Assembly: GCF_900142785.1 (NCBI RefSeq)
Contig: NZ_FRCD01000018.1
Location: 61,562 to 125,561, forward strand
From: Chryseobacterium carnipullorum
Lineage (GTDB): Bacteria; Bacteroidota; Bacteroidia; Flavobacteriales; Weeksellaceae
Length of the DNA stretch: 64,000 nt
Direction: 5' to 3'
Position 1 is the first letter of the stretch, and each line of letters opens with the position of its first letter. Made by a program: the position numbers and the translations under genes. The notes beneath the pieces were generated by a model. The model did no database searches, was not told the origin of the DNA, and worked only from the letters and a program-made list of their open reading frames with translations. Shown one piece after another: positions 25,989-34,280 of this stretch.

Positions 25989-26019
25989 CCTACTCTTTAA
26001 AGGTTTTTCGGCTTCCCCC
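25989..26019 (-). promoter_or_regulatory. Copy 2 of the 30-bp upstream element
   Basis: On the minus strand it reads GGGGGAAGCCGAAAAACC then TTTAAAGAGTAGG, ending about 27 bases before the ATG of precursor 4. It is identical over 28 bases to the copy before precursor 2 (26655-26685), although the surrounding intergenic DNA differs. Such conservation outside coding DNA implies function. Confidence 0.65.
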
Positions 26020-26025
26020 TTGTCT

Positions 26026-26247
26026 TTATTTTATAGCTACTTCTGCCTGTGATACACAAGTACTACCTCCTGAACCGCATCCTGTAGAACCGCCGCCGGC
26101 ACCACATCCGCTACCTCCTGATCCACATCCTGTAGATGTTCCCGGAGCTGCAGCCTGTCCGCCAACGATTTCTTGCAGTTGCTTTTCATCTAGTAAAGCA
26201 ATGGTTTCCTTGTCTAATGATAATGGGTCTAATTCTAATTTTTTCAT
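26026..26247 (-). CDS. Lanthipeptide precursor 3
   Basis: A 73-residue precursor with the shared leader ending EIVGGQ. The core has two modules, STGCGSGGSGC and STGCGSGGSTC, again with two C-x6-C pairs, joined by a short Gly-rich linker (GAGGG). The second Cys of module 1 is preceded by SG instead of ST, which would change the ring possibilities. The tail is VSQAEVAIK. A degenerate copy of the upstream element is visible at 26269-26298. Confidence 0.9.
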   Translation of the reverse strand: MKKLELDPLSLDKETIALLDEKQLQEIVGGQAAAPGTSTGCGSGGSGCGAGGGSTGCGSGGSTCVSQAEVAIK

Positions 26248-26268
26248 AATAAAAAGATTTAATTTTTC

Positions 26269-26298
26269 TATCTGTTTTAAAGATTTTTTCAGGAATTA
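26269..26298 (-). promoter_or_regulatory. Degenerate copy of the upstream element before precursor 3
   Basis: The minus strand reads TAATTCCTGAAAAAATC then TTTAAAACAGATA, which keeps the CC-GAAAAA-CTTTAAA-AG core of the 30-bp element at the same distance (about 22 bases) from the ATG at 26247. Confidence 0.4.
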
Positions 26299-26354
26299 TC
26301 TCTTTATACTTACTGGAGATTAAAATAATCCCTGTATTTTCATTGATTAGAAGA

Positions 26355-26391
26355 ATAAGGGCAATTTTTATACATGAAAAATTACCCTTAT
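26355..26391 (-). terminator. Hairpin between precursors 2 and 3
   Basis: On the minus strand, 14 bases after the stop of precursor 2, ATAAGGGTAATTTTT pairs with AAAAATTGCCCTTAT (15 bp with one G-U). A pyrimidine-rich TCTTCT follows. It may terminate or stabilise the precursor 1-2 transcript. Confidence 0.55.
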
Positions 26392-26404
26392 GAAAATTCG
26401 AAGA

Positions 26405-26632
26405 TTAGTTTGCGCTGATCGTATCTGTAACACTGCAGGTACTGCCTCCTGATCCACATCCTGTAGATGCCCCTGTTCCGGTATTGTCACAAGTACTACC
26501 TCCGGTACCACATCCTGTAGATCCTGCCGGGGCAGCTCCTTTTCCTCCAATAATTTCCATTAACTGCTTCTCATCTAATAAAGCAATGGTTTCTTTGTCC
26601 AATGACAATGGGTCTAATTCTAATTTTTTCAT
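26405..26632 (-). CDS. Lanthipeptide precursor 2
   Basis: A 75-residue precursor with the shared leader ending EIIGGK. Its core has modules STGCGTGGSTC and STGCGSGGSTC with a linker DNTGTGA and the tail SVTDTISAN. Four Cys are arranged as two C-x6-C pairs. Codons and protein are very close to precursor 4, suggesting a recent duplication that included the upstream 30-bp element. Confidence 0.9.
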   Translation of the reverse strand: MKKLELDPLSLDKETIALLDEKQLMEIIGGKGAAPAGSTGCGTGGSTCDNTGTGASTGCGSGGSTCSVTDTISAN

Positions 26633-26654
26633 ATTAAAAAAGTTTTTATAAGCG

Positions 26655-26685
26655 CCTACTCTTTAAAGGTTTTTCGGCTTCCACC
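26655..26685 (-). promoter_or_regulatory. Copy 3 of the 30-bp upstream element
   Basis: On the minus strand it reads GGTGGAAGCCGAAAAACC then TTTAAAGAGTAGG, ending 22 bases before the ATG of precursor 2. It is identical to copy 2 except near its left end. Confidence 0.65.
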
Positions 26686-26717
26686 TATTTGTATCTCGGT
26701 TATTGATAATTATGATT

Positions 26718-26921
26718 TTAGCTTTGTACAGGACATGCAGAGGTACCTGCTCCACATCCTGTAGAACCTCCCCCGCTACCGTTTGGGTCGCAGGTAGTAG
26801 CTCCTGCCGGACACGGAGAAAATCCGGTTTTGCCACCTTTAATTTCCTGAAGCTGTTTTTCGTCCAATAAAGCAATGGTTTGTTTGTCCAGTGACAACGG
26901 GTTTAATTTTAATTTTTTCAT
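26718..26921 (-). CDS. Lanthipeptide precursor 1 (divergent)
   Basis: A 67-residue precursor and the most divergent of the four. The leader keeps the pattern (LNPLSLDKQTIALLDEKQLQ, then EIKGG). The core has CPAGATTC and CGAGTSAC, still two C-x6-C pairs with Ser/Thr just before the second Cys, but module 1 lacks the STGC start. It is first in the precursor series, 50 bases after the outer-membrane barrel gene. Confidence 0.88.
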   Translation of the reverse strand: MKKLKLNPLSLDKQTIALLDEKQLQEIKGGKTGFSPCPAGATTCDPNGSGGGSTGCGAGTSACPVQS

Positions 26922-26970
26922 GGTATTAATATTGAGTATATAGTTTTTTTTGTTTTTGGATGTCCACCCT

Positions 26971-29322
26971 TTAATTGGCCCTGCTTTTTTCCTCCAACTG
27001 TATCTGTTTGTTATTTGTTTTTACATTCTTGTTTCCAAACGTATAAGTCATATTCAGAGTGAAACGTCTGGTATCATAATAATTGTTGTAGAATTGCGTA
27101 AATTCATCGTAAAAGATCTTGCCTTTGCTTTGGGTTCCTCTGAAAATATCTTCTACCATCATGTTGACTCTCAGCTTTTTTTCCATTAATGAAAACCTAA
27201 AACCGGCAGAAAGGTTTGAAATATTTCCGATATAGGTATTGCCTTGTTTGTTAGGTAGATAGTGGTAAAAATTTAATAAAAACAACACCGATTTTTCTTT
27301 ATTTATCGTGAAAGTATTATTGATGGTATAGTACATTGATACGCCTTTTTGAGGAACAACTTCAGGAATGGATGATTCTGACTCAGAATAAAAGGAAACA
27401 ATGTTGGTATTGTTTTCCCACCATTTGGTCACATTGGTATAAAGGCTTGCATTTAACCCTGCATCATATTGTGTAAGGTAATTTTTATAATTTACTTCTT
27501 TAATTCCTTGGGTTAAAGAAGTAATCCTTCCATACCCGTTAATCAGCTTCTGCCCATATACCGTAACGGAAAATCTGTTTTTATAAAGATAGGAGAGCTC
27601 TACATTATGATTGTAGGATGGAGAAAGAAATGGATTTCCTGTATAAAAAGAATAGGGATTAGAATACCACCTGAAGGGGTTTAAAGCAGTAAAGTTAGGA
27701 CGATTGATTCTTTTTGAATAATTGATTGATAAGGTATTATTCTCATTGGCTTTGTACTCCAGATAGGCTGAAGGAAACAGACGTCCGTATTCATTTTTAT
27801 TTCTTTCGCCTGCAGTTTCTGAATACCCGTCAATGGTTGAATATTCGTAGCGCAGACCTGCTTTTGCAGACCATTTTTCGCCCAGACTTTTATAAACACT
27901 CACATAGGCAGCAGCATTGTTTTCTTTATATTCGAAATAATTACTTCGGCTTGGGTCTATAGTATATTCATCATTTTTAAATGAAAAATATTTGATATTG
28001 GAACCATTCAGAAAATGAGTGAATTTCAGTCCGTTTTCGAGAGTTCCCCATTTGAAAGGAAGATAAAGATCTGCCTGACCTGATAATATCTGATAATCCA
28101 GATTGCTCAGGTTTCTGATTTTCTGAGTACCGGGAGTATAGTCGGAAATGGTCTGAAAATTCACCTCCGCATCTGGACTGTTTGAAAAATAATTTCCGGC
28201 AATACTCAATTTTTTCCCTAAAGAATCAATTTTATAATCATAGTATGCATTTAATGAATGGGTAACTATTGGTTTTCTATGTTCCGAAGAAGTAGTTAAT
28301 AGAGAATCCTGAATACTATTTGTCTGATAGATCGATCTATTAAAGATATCCATATCAGAATGAGATTTGGAAATATCGTAGATGACTCCGATATTGGAAT
28401 TTTGATTCAGTTTGTAATCAAAACTGAAATTGGCTCCCGCTCCTTTGAATTTATCTTTTCGTTTATCTGCACTTAAAATGGAATTGGTTCCGATAATATC
28501 GATAAGTTCCACGGCTTTTGATGGTCTGTCAAACTGTCTCAATCGTAACGAACTTGTAATTTTGTTGGAATTGTAGTTTAAAGTAAGGTTATTGGCATTT
28601 CCTACATAGGTAGTCTGTATATATGAGGAACTTAGGATACCGTTCCATCCTAATTTTGTGTTTTTCTTCAAGATAATATTGAGGATTCCACTATTTCCCT
28701 GTGCTTCATATTTTGCCGGTGGAGTAGTTATAATTTCAACTCTGGAAACATCATCAGAACGGAGTGAGCGCAGATAATTGATCAAATCTGTACCACTAAG
28801 ATTCAAAAGTTTGTCATTGACCATTACTGCAACGCCGCTTTTCCCAACAATGGAGACCGAATTATCGCTAACTGACAGCATTGGAGTCCCAGATAAAACC
28901 TGTGCCAGATCTGCACCGCTGGAAAATATAGAATTTTCAACGTTGAATACGGTCCTGTCTATTTTTTTCTCAATCAGCTTCTTTTTCTTTTCAATGATAA
29001 CCTCTTTAATCTGTTGTATATCTACAAGCTTTATTTCATTTAAACGGAGATTGTTTTCAAGTTTTATCTTTTTGGAGTATAAGATACCTTTAAACCTTTT
29101 TACCTGTAATATATATGAATCTTTGGGAGCATCGATAGTGAACATACCATTAGCATTGGTAATTTCACTTCTTATTTTGACAGAGTCATTTTTCAGAAGA
29201 ATTACTTCAGCAAACTCTACAGGAGAATTTTCATTGTTTAAAATTCTTCCTGTAATTTGGACGTTTTGTGATAAGAATATTTGGCTGCAAAAGATCAAGA
29301 CAACCAATATTATATTTCTCAT
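26971..29322 (-). CDS. Outer-membrane beta-barrel protein (TonB-dependent receptor-like)
   Basis: A 783-residue protein. After the signal peptide (to about residue 18) come a carboxypeptidase-regulatory-like beta domain (ITGRILNNENSPVEFAEV, about 24-100), a plug domain (GADLAQVLSGTPMLSV through YEAQGNSGILNIILKK) and a large barrel that ends in an aromatic-rich C-terminal strand. It fits the outer_membrane_beta-barrel (OMP_b-brl_3) group of TonB-linked proteins. It is the first gene of the lanthipeptide locus, 50 bases before precursor 1, so it may carry the product across the outer membrane or protect the producer. That role is inferred from position only. A minus-strand TATTTTTG at 29359-29366 could be the promoter. 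Confidence 0.88.
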   Translation of the reverse strand: MRNIILVVLIFCSQIFLSQNVQITGRILNNENSPVEFAEVILLKNDSVKIRSEITNANGMFTIDAPKDSYILQVKRFKGILYSKKIKLENNLRLNEIKLVDIQQIKEVIIEKKKKLIEKKIDRTVFNVENSIFSSGADLAQVLSGTPMLSVSDNSVSIVGKSGVAVMVNDKLLNLSGTDLINYLRSLRSDDVSRVEIITTPPAKYEAQGNSGILNIILKKNTKLGWNGILSSSYIQTTYVGNANNLTLNYNSNKITSSLRLRQFDRPSKAVELIDIIGTNSILSADKRKDKFKGAGANFSFDYKLNQNSNIGVIYDISKSHSDMDIFNRSIYQTNSIQDSLLTTSSEHRKPIVTHSLNAYYDYKIDSLGKKLSIAGNYFSNSPDAEVNFQTISDYTPGTQKIRNLSNLDYQILSGQADLYLPFKWGTLENGLKFTHFLNGSNIKYFSFKNDEYTIDPSRSNYFEYKENNAAAYVSVYKSLGEKWSAKAGLRYEYSTIDGYSETAGERNKNEYGRLFPSAYLEYKANENNTLSINYSKRINRPNFTALNPFRWYSNPYSFYTGNPFLSPSYNHNVELSYLYKNRFSVTVYGQKLINGYGRITSLTQGIKEVNYKNYLTQYDAGLNASLYTNVTKWWENNTNIVSFYSESESSIPEVVPQKGVSMYYTINNTFTINKEKSVLFLLNFYHYLPNKQGNTYIGNISNLSAGFRFSLMEKKLRVNMMVEDIFRGTQSKGKIFYDEFTQFYNNYYDTRRFTLNMTYTFGNKNVKTNNKQIQLEEKSRAN

Positions 29323-29857
29323 GGATTAGAATTATATAACGTAAATATAAAAATAAATCAAAAATATTCATCTAGTGGAGAATAATATTTTTAATTTAGA
29401 ATCAATATAAATAGAGGATTTATGGAACTTAATAATTTATTTTAAAGAATTTAATAATGGCCTGTTTTTTAAATTTTAGGCCCTTCTAAATTTAATTTTT
29501 AACTAATGTTTTGTTATTTATTATAATGTTAATCAATGTTTTAATATTTTATTGAGATTGTTTTTTTTATTCAATACATAATTTAACCGAATGAAAATAA
29601 TTTTATAATTTTAAATGAAAATATATTATTTTTTCAAATTGTATATTTTACAATATTGAACTTTATGGTGACGTCAATTATACTTTTTTGCGATCTTTCA
29701 AGGTTTAATTTTCACTTTAAAGGGATAATTACGTATAAATACGTAATCCTTTTTCCTTGCATGTTCCTAGATTTGTGGTATACATGAAAAACTGCTTTTT
29801 AAAGCAATCGTTTTTGATAAAAAATGTGTAATAACCAGAAATCAAAAAATTAATTCT
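29323..29857. other. Divergent AT-rich intergenic region
   Basis: This 535-base gap separates the leftward lanthipeptide locus from the rightward tyrosinase gene. Its middle (29370-29700) is very AT-rich with no coding frame or strong repeat. The right part holds the TACGTA-type repeat and promoter of the tyrosinase gene (29728-29775). The left edge has a possible promoter for the barrel gene (29359-29366). Confidence 0.6.
29728..29775 (+). promoter_or_regulatory. TACGTA-type repeat and promoter of the tyrosinase gene
   Basis: TACGTA-TAAA-TACGTA at 29730-29745 gives two half-sites 10 bp apart and also a palindrome (ATTACGTAT/ATACGTAAT). The -7 box TAGATTTG at 29768-29775 starts 22 bases after the repeat. 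The same repeat with exactly the same spacing to TAGCTTTG occurs before the gene at 32544, so this is probably an activator site covering the -33 region. Because CCTTTTT follows the palindrome, a terminator is an alternative reading, but no gene ends here. Confidence 0.65.
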
Positions 29858-31371
29858 ATGGCTAAGTTTACAAGAAAAAATGCGTGGGAAGAAAACGGAA
29901 CTTTTGACAATCCGGATCTTCTCTGGTATGCAAAAGCAGTTGGCGTGATGCAGTCACGGGCTTTAAATGATGAGAACAGCTGGTGGTTTTTTGCAGCGAT
30001 GCATGGTGAGCAAATGGGAGGAGAAAAATTTCCTAATTGGAATATTCTTCCCGGCCCTCCCAATGTTCCTACAACTCCGCTTCCAGATTCAGCTACTGTC
30101 GCTAAATATTGGAACCAGTGCCAACATCAGAGTTGGTATTTCGCACCCTGGCATCGTGGTTATCTTATTGCTCTGGAAGAACAGATTCGCCAGGCTGTGA
30201 TCAGCTTAGGTGGACCCGCTGATTGGGCCCTCCCATATTGGAATTATCTTGGTTCAGGAGATCAATATAAAATACCGCCCGCTTTCACACAGAAAACCCT
30301 TCCGGACGGAACTCCGAACCCTTTATATGTAACCGCAAGATACGGTCCTAAAAATGACGGAAACATTTATGTTGAAATTCCACCGCTATCAGAGGCTTGT
30401 CAGGGAAATACGATCTATACGGGAAGTAACTCTGCTACATCTAAACCTGGCTATGGCGGACCGGAAACCAGATTCTCACATGACGGAGCATTGAGTGGTA
30501 ACCTTGAAAGTAATCCTCATAATCTGGTGCATGTACAGGTAGGCGGACAAGACGGATTAATGTCAGATCCCGATTCTGCAGGACTTGATCCTATTTTCTA
30601 TCTTCATCACTGCAATATAGACAGAATGTGGGCTGCCTGGAATGTGAAAAATCATAATCCTATCAATCCGCTGTGGCTTGGAGGACCTGCACTCTATGGT
30701 GAAAGAGAATTTATTATGCCTTTACCGGATAACAAAGCCTGGGTGTATACTCCTGAAGAAATGACTAGCTTAGCGAAGTTAGATTATACCTATGATGATT
30801 TAGCACCAACAACAGCTCCTCTGGTTGAAAAAACACTTTCTCAAAGATTAACTAAACTAGGAGCAAAATCAGTAGGAACAGAACCTTTGGAAGAACAGAA
30901 TATGGATTTAGGAAACAACTCAGAACTTGTTGGCGCCAATGCGGGACAAATTCTATTAGATGGGTCAGGAGCGAAAACCACTGTAAAGTTAGAAAGCAGC
31001 TCCTGGAAAAATGTACCCAACAGCCTGATGAAAGCATCTTCTACCCAATTACCGGATCAGGTGTATCTTCAGCTGGAGAATGTAAAAGGAACCAGGGATG
31101 CCAATATTCTGAGTGTTTCTGTCAACCATCAGCTTGCAGGACATGTTTCTCTGTCGGACTGCGAAACGCTTCAGATAAAGAGGGTCATAATGGTGGAACC
31201 GGATTGACATTTATCCTTAATATTACAGACATTATAGATAATCTGTTTATTAATAATGAGCTTGATATTAATTCTCTGGACGTCACCATACTTCCTGATA
31301 ATGTCATTCCATCGGATGAAAAAATTACGGTAGGCCGCGTCAGCATCTATCGTGAAGAACAACAGCTATGA
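29858..31371 (+). pseudogene. Tyrosinase (polyphenol oxidase family), frameshifted near the C-terminus
   Basis: A type 3 copper protein that oxidises phenols. The copper A ligands are His49 (AAMHGEQ), His90 and His99 (PWHRGYL). The copper B ligands are His221 and His225 (PHNLVH) and a His in FYLHHCNIDR (about 250). The central domain is complete. The first frame stops at 31207 (449 residues). From 31156 a second frame continues with GLRNASDKEGHNGGTG and a VTILPDN...VTVGRVSIY-like end, ending at 31371, where its TGA overlaps the next ATG. A single T missing near 31154 (CTG-TTC-GGA expected) explains both. Restored, the protein is 504 residues. It may be a sequencing error or a true late truncation; the catalytic domain is intact either way. 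Confidence 0.85.
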
Positions 31372-32135
31372 AAACCTCGAAAAGGATCCGTTATTCAATA
31401 AGTATATCGATTCTGGCAGTAAGTGCTGTATTTTGGGTGATCCTGTTATTTAATCCAGGGGGCATTATGACGGTAAAACATTGTCATGTAACTCTTGAAG
31501 GTCCATCGAAGGCATCTCTTCAGATGATGCTTCAGATGAATCCTGTATCCGATCTTATGATCGGCTGGACATTGATGGTGCTTGCCATGATGCTTCCGAA
31601 ATTGATTACGCCCGTTCAGTATATTTATGACCGAAGTTTCAAAAGCCGGCGTTTAGGGTCTGCATTACTTTTCATATCAGGATATACTGCAGTATGGATT
31701 GTTATGGGATTTTTTATGAATGCTTTGATCGTTGGATTGAATCTATTGTTGCCTAATTCTTACATTCCGGCTATAGCAATTGGAGTTATTGCAGTGATAT
31801 GGCAGTTTTCTCCAGTTAAACAGCGCTGTCTGAATCGTGGACATGATCATGTTTCACTGGCTGCTTTCGGTTCCGAGGCAAATCGGGATGCCTTCATGTT
31901 CGGAATGATGCACGGAGTATGGTGTGTAGGAGCAGGTTGGGCACTGATGCTTTTCCCTATGCTACTTCCTTCGGGACATAACGTGGCCATGATGGTGGTT
32001 ACCTTCATCATGATCAGCGAACATATGGAGCACCCAAAGTTTCCAAAGTGGTATTTCACTTTTCGGCTGAAGCTTCTGCGTGTTATCATTGCCCAGACAA
32101 AGGTCAATATGAAGAAGGCATTGAATTTAAACTGA
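31368..32135 (+). CDS. DUF2182 membrane protein
   Basis: A 255-residue inner-membrane protein with about six spans. Met and His are abundant in and beside the spans (FGMMHGVWCVGAGWALMLFP, MISEHMEHP), as in DUF2182 proteins described as predicted metal-binding membrane proteins. Its ATG overlaps the stop of the frame-restored tyrosinase (ATGA), so the two are translationally coupled. A role in copper delivery to the tyrosinase is an attractive inference but not shown. Confidence 0.85.
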   Translation: MKTSKRIRYSISISILAVSAVFWVILLFNPGGIMTVKHCHVTLEGPSKASLQMMLQMNPVSDLMIGWTLMVLAMMLPKLITPVQYIYDRSFKSRRLGSALLFISGYTAVWIVMGFFMNALIVGLNLLLPNSYIPAIAIGVIAVIWQFSPVKQRCLNRGHDHVSLAAFGSEANRDAFMFGMMHGVWCVGAGWALMLFPMLLPSGHNVAMMVVTFIMISEHMEHPKFPKWYFTFRLKLLRVIIAQTKVNMKKALNLN

Positions 32136-32205
32136 ATACTTTTGTTTTCTACTATATTCTACTTCACCGGACTTATTTAAGAAGTTAAAATAAGGGTGAG
32201 CAACT

Positions 32206-32231
32206 ACCGCACTTGAGGGTGCGGTTTTTTT
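32206..32231 (+). terminator. Terminator after the DUF2182 gene
   Basis: ACCGCAC (32206-32212) pairs with GTGCGGT (32219-32225) around TTGAGG and is followed by a T run. Confidence 0.85.
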
Positions 32232-32324
32232 GTGTATAAAAATAATGAGTACATTTTTAGGATTTTAATTTTTTTTCTGAACTAAAAGGGACGCAGCTTA
32301 AGTATAAACTTTGAAAAATAAAAA

Positions 32325-32370
32325 TGCGTAGAAATACGTAAAGAATATCAAAGGATTAGATCTAGCTTTG
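32325..32370 (+). promoter_or_regulatory. TACGTA-type repeat and promoter, copy 2
   Basis: TGCGTA-GAAA-TACGTA at 32325-32340, then TAGCTTTG (-7) at 32363-32370. Half-site period (10 bp) and distance to the -7 box (22 bases) equal those of the tyrosinase promoter. The two intergenic regions otherwise look unrelated, so the match is unlikely to be a leftover of duplication. Confidence 0.65.
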
Positions 32371-32543
32371 AGTATCATCATTTATTTTTCATATAAGCAT
32401 CAGTAAGAACGATTACTTTTTAATGATGCTTTTTGACATCAGACCTTCACTGCACGTTTCCGTGCTGATATATTGAGGATGCACATTCCTACTGTCATGA
32501 CTTCGATTTCATAAAAACCGATACCCTATTAAAAATTAACACC

Positions 32544-34280
32544 ATGAAAAAATTTGACACACCTGCCTATCAGGCGGAAAAAGATTTTAAAGACCAGCCG
32601 GATCTGAAAATCCAGATTGAGAATGCCTGGAGTGATTATGTAAAATACTGTACGATTAACTCACAAATGGGAAATCCATGGTCAAGCAGCTATGACCATC
32701 CCAGAAGCTGGTACTATAATCCTCTTGTAACGCCTGTGACTCCCATTAAAAATAATACAGTTCCAATACAATGGGGTGCTTTTCCAAATAGAATCAATCA
32801 TTATTTCACGGATTTATTTACTCAGAAGTTTGGAAAAGCTGATGCTACAGACAAATTGCATGAACTTGCCGATATAGGCCCGGATGCTTTCAGCAAAAAA
32901 TATGACATTACATTAACGGTTACTAAAAATCCATGTGATCCCAATAATACAGCTACAAAACCTTTCGGACCTTCCGGCCCCAGAGGCTGGCAGGATGAAT
33001 ACTGTGAATGGGCAGTGACAAGAGATACAAACGGAGATATCATTGCAGTAGATTTTACCCATGAAAATCCGGAATACTGGTTTCACATGTGGAAAGTATC
33101 TCCGGATATGGTTGTTTCACTTTATCAGGAAATTCTGAACAATTCAAATGTAAAGAAGGAAGATCTTTATCTTTTAGACGAGCAGAACAATCCGGTTATT
33201 GTAAGAGAGACAGGGCTGCCTGCATATAATCCCATCAATAAGTGGAACAATGGTTCATCAGCAACTACAGCGGGTGGGGGAGCAGTGCATCTTACAAGTC
33301 CGCCCAATTCTTTAGGTGCAGAAATTTATCTTGGAGCCGCGGCAACAATTTTAAGAGCAGTCAATGGAAAGGTAATCACAGATGCCAATGCACTGATCTG
33401 TGCTGCACAATACGGACAGATCTACAGAAACAGTGATCCACGCATCGGGCAGAATGTCAATTCACTTGTTTATCATAATAAAGTTAAAATATCGTTGACC
33501 AATCCTATTGCATTGTATGGTCAGTTACCGGATTTCACCCAGTTTACAATGCCGGCTTCAGCGGAAGGTTATAAGATTGAAGACTGCTATAAAATTATCA
33601 GAGGAAGAGATATCAATCCGGGAACTACTTTTTATCCTAATAATATGGTTCTGCACTCAAGATTTGAGGTGCCGGCCGGGGCTAATTTCAAACTCAGCGA
33701 GATTCTGGTCCAAAATCAGCCTCTAAAATGGGGTTCTCAGATTGCAGATGTTTTTAAAGTACAGTTGGCAGGAACGGGAATTCCGGGAGGTGGAGACAAA
33801 CCTCAGGAATATCCTCCGGTTGGAGATCCGGATGTTGCTTTACCAAGCGTGCAGTATCTTCTGGATAATCGTTTACTTCAGGCCAGTCTTTATAATAAAT
33901 TGAATACATTTTCTAACTTAACTTCATGTATTACACAAATCGAGGCCGGAACTACCACGAAAGGAATTGCCGTATTGGCCAGTGATGCAAATCAGAAAAC
34001 AGGATTTGATTTTGGCGCGGGAATCATCGCTTCTATAACAGATTTTCAGGATCTGGGTAATGATAATCAGCTTTTCATTATAGATATTACAGTTCAATCC
34101 GATGCAGTATTAGGTGAAAAACCACTTGCGCTCTACAATAGTTCTTCAGACCCTAAATATACGATATCAGGTGTGTTGGAAGTTGTAGCAGCGGGTTCAC
34201 TTCCTAAGCTGAATATGATGCCCAACCATACACTACTTTCTGATCAGCAAATCCAACAGGTTCAAAAAATACTGAAATGA
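32544..34280 (+). CDS. Unknown 578-residue protein, partner of a c-haem lipoprotein
   Basis: I do not recognise this family. The 578-residue protein has no signal peptide or membrane span. It is rich in Trp, Tyr, Pro and Asn (GRWQ-like GPRGWQDEYCEWAVTRD, ENPEYWFHMWKVSP) and has a Gly/Ala-rich central stretch (TTAGGGAVHLTSPPNSLGAE). Segments such as HENPEYWFHMW could hold metal-binding His, but no known motif is present. Its stop overlaps the start of the c-haem lipoprotein gene (ATGA), so the two probably work together. The shared promoter site suggests it is expressed together with the tyrosinase, which may point to an oxidative function. This is inference. Confidence 0.75.
   Translation: MKKFDTPAYQAEKDFKDQPDLKIQIENAWSDYVKYCTINSQMGNPWSSSYDHPRSWYYNPLVTPVTPIKNNTVPIQWGAFPNRINHYFTDLFTQKFGKADATDKLHELADIGPDAFSKKYDITLTVTKNPCDPNNTATKPFGPSGPRGWQDEYCEWAVTRDTNGDIIAVDFTHENPEYWFHMWKVSPDMVVSLYQEILNNSNVKKEDLYLLDEQNNPVIVRETGLPAYNPINKWNNGSSATTAGGGAVHLTSPPNSLGAEIYLGAAATILRAVNGKVITDANALICAAQYGQIYRNSDPRIGQNVNSLVYHNKVKISLTNPIALYGQLPDFTQFTMPASAEGYKIEDCYKIIRGRDINPGTTFYPNNMVLHSRFEVPAGANFKLSEILVQNQPLKWGSQIADVFKVQLAGTGIPGGGDKPQEYPPVGDPDVALPSVQYLLDNRLLQASLYNKLNTFSNLTSCITQIEAGTTTKGIAVLASDANQKTGFDFGAGIIASITDFQDLGNDNQLFIIDITVQSDAVLGEKPLALYNSSSDPKYTISGVLEVVAAGSLPKLNMMPNHTLLSDQQIQQVQKILK

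Larger units (their letters stand above)
32136..32543. other. Intergenic region with terminator and regulated promoter
   Basis: This 408-base gap holds the terminator at 32206, the TACGTA-type site and promoter (32325-32370), and a leader hairpin (AAGCATCA 32395-32402 with TGATGCTT 32424-32431, followed by T residues) inside the expected 5' untranslated region of the gene at 32544. Nothing coding is seen. Confidence 0.6.

Noticed and set aside
29728..29755. Palindrome followed by T residues read as a terminator
   Set aside because: No gene on the plus strand ends upstream, and the direct-repeat form with the same spacing to a -7 box recurs at 32325, so a regulator site is the better reading.
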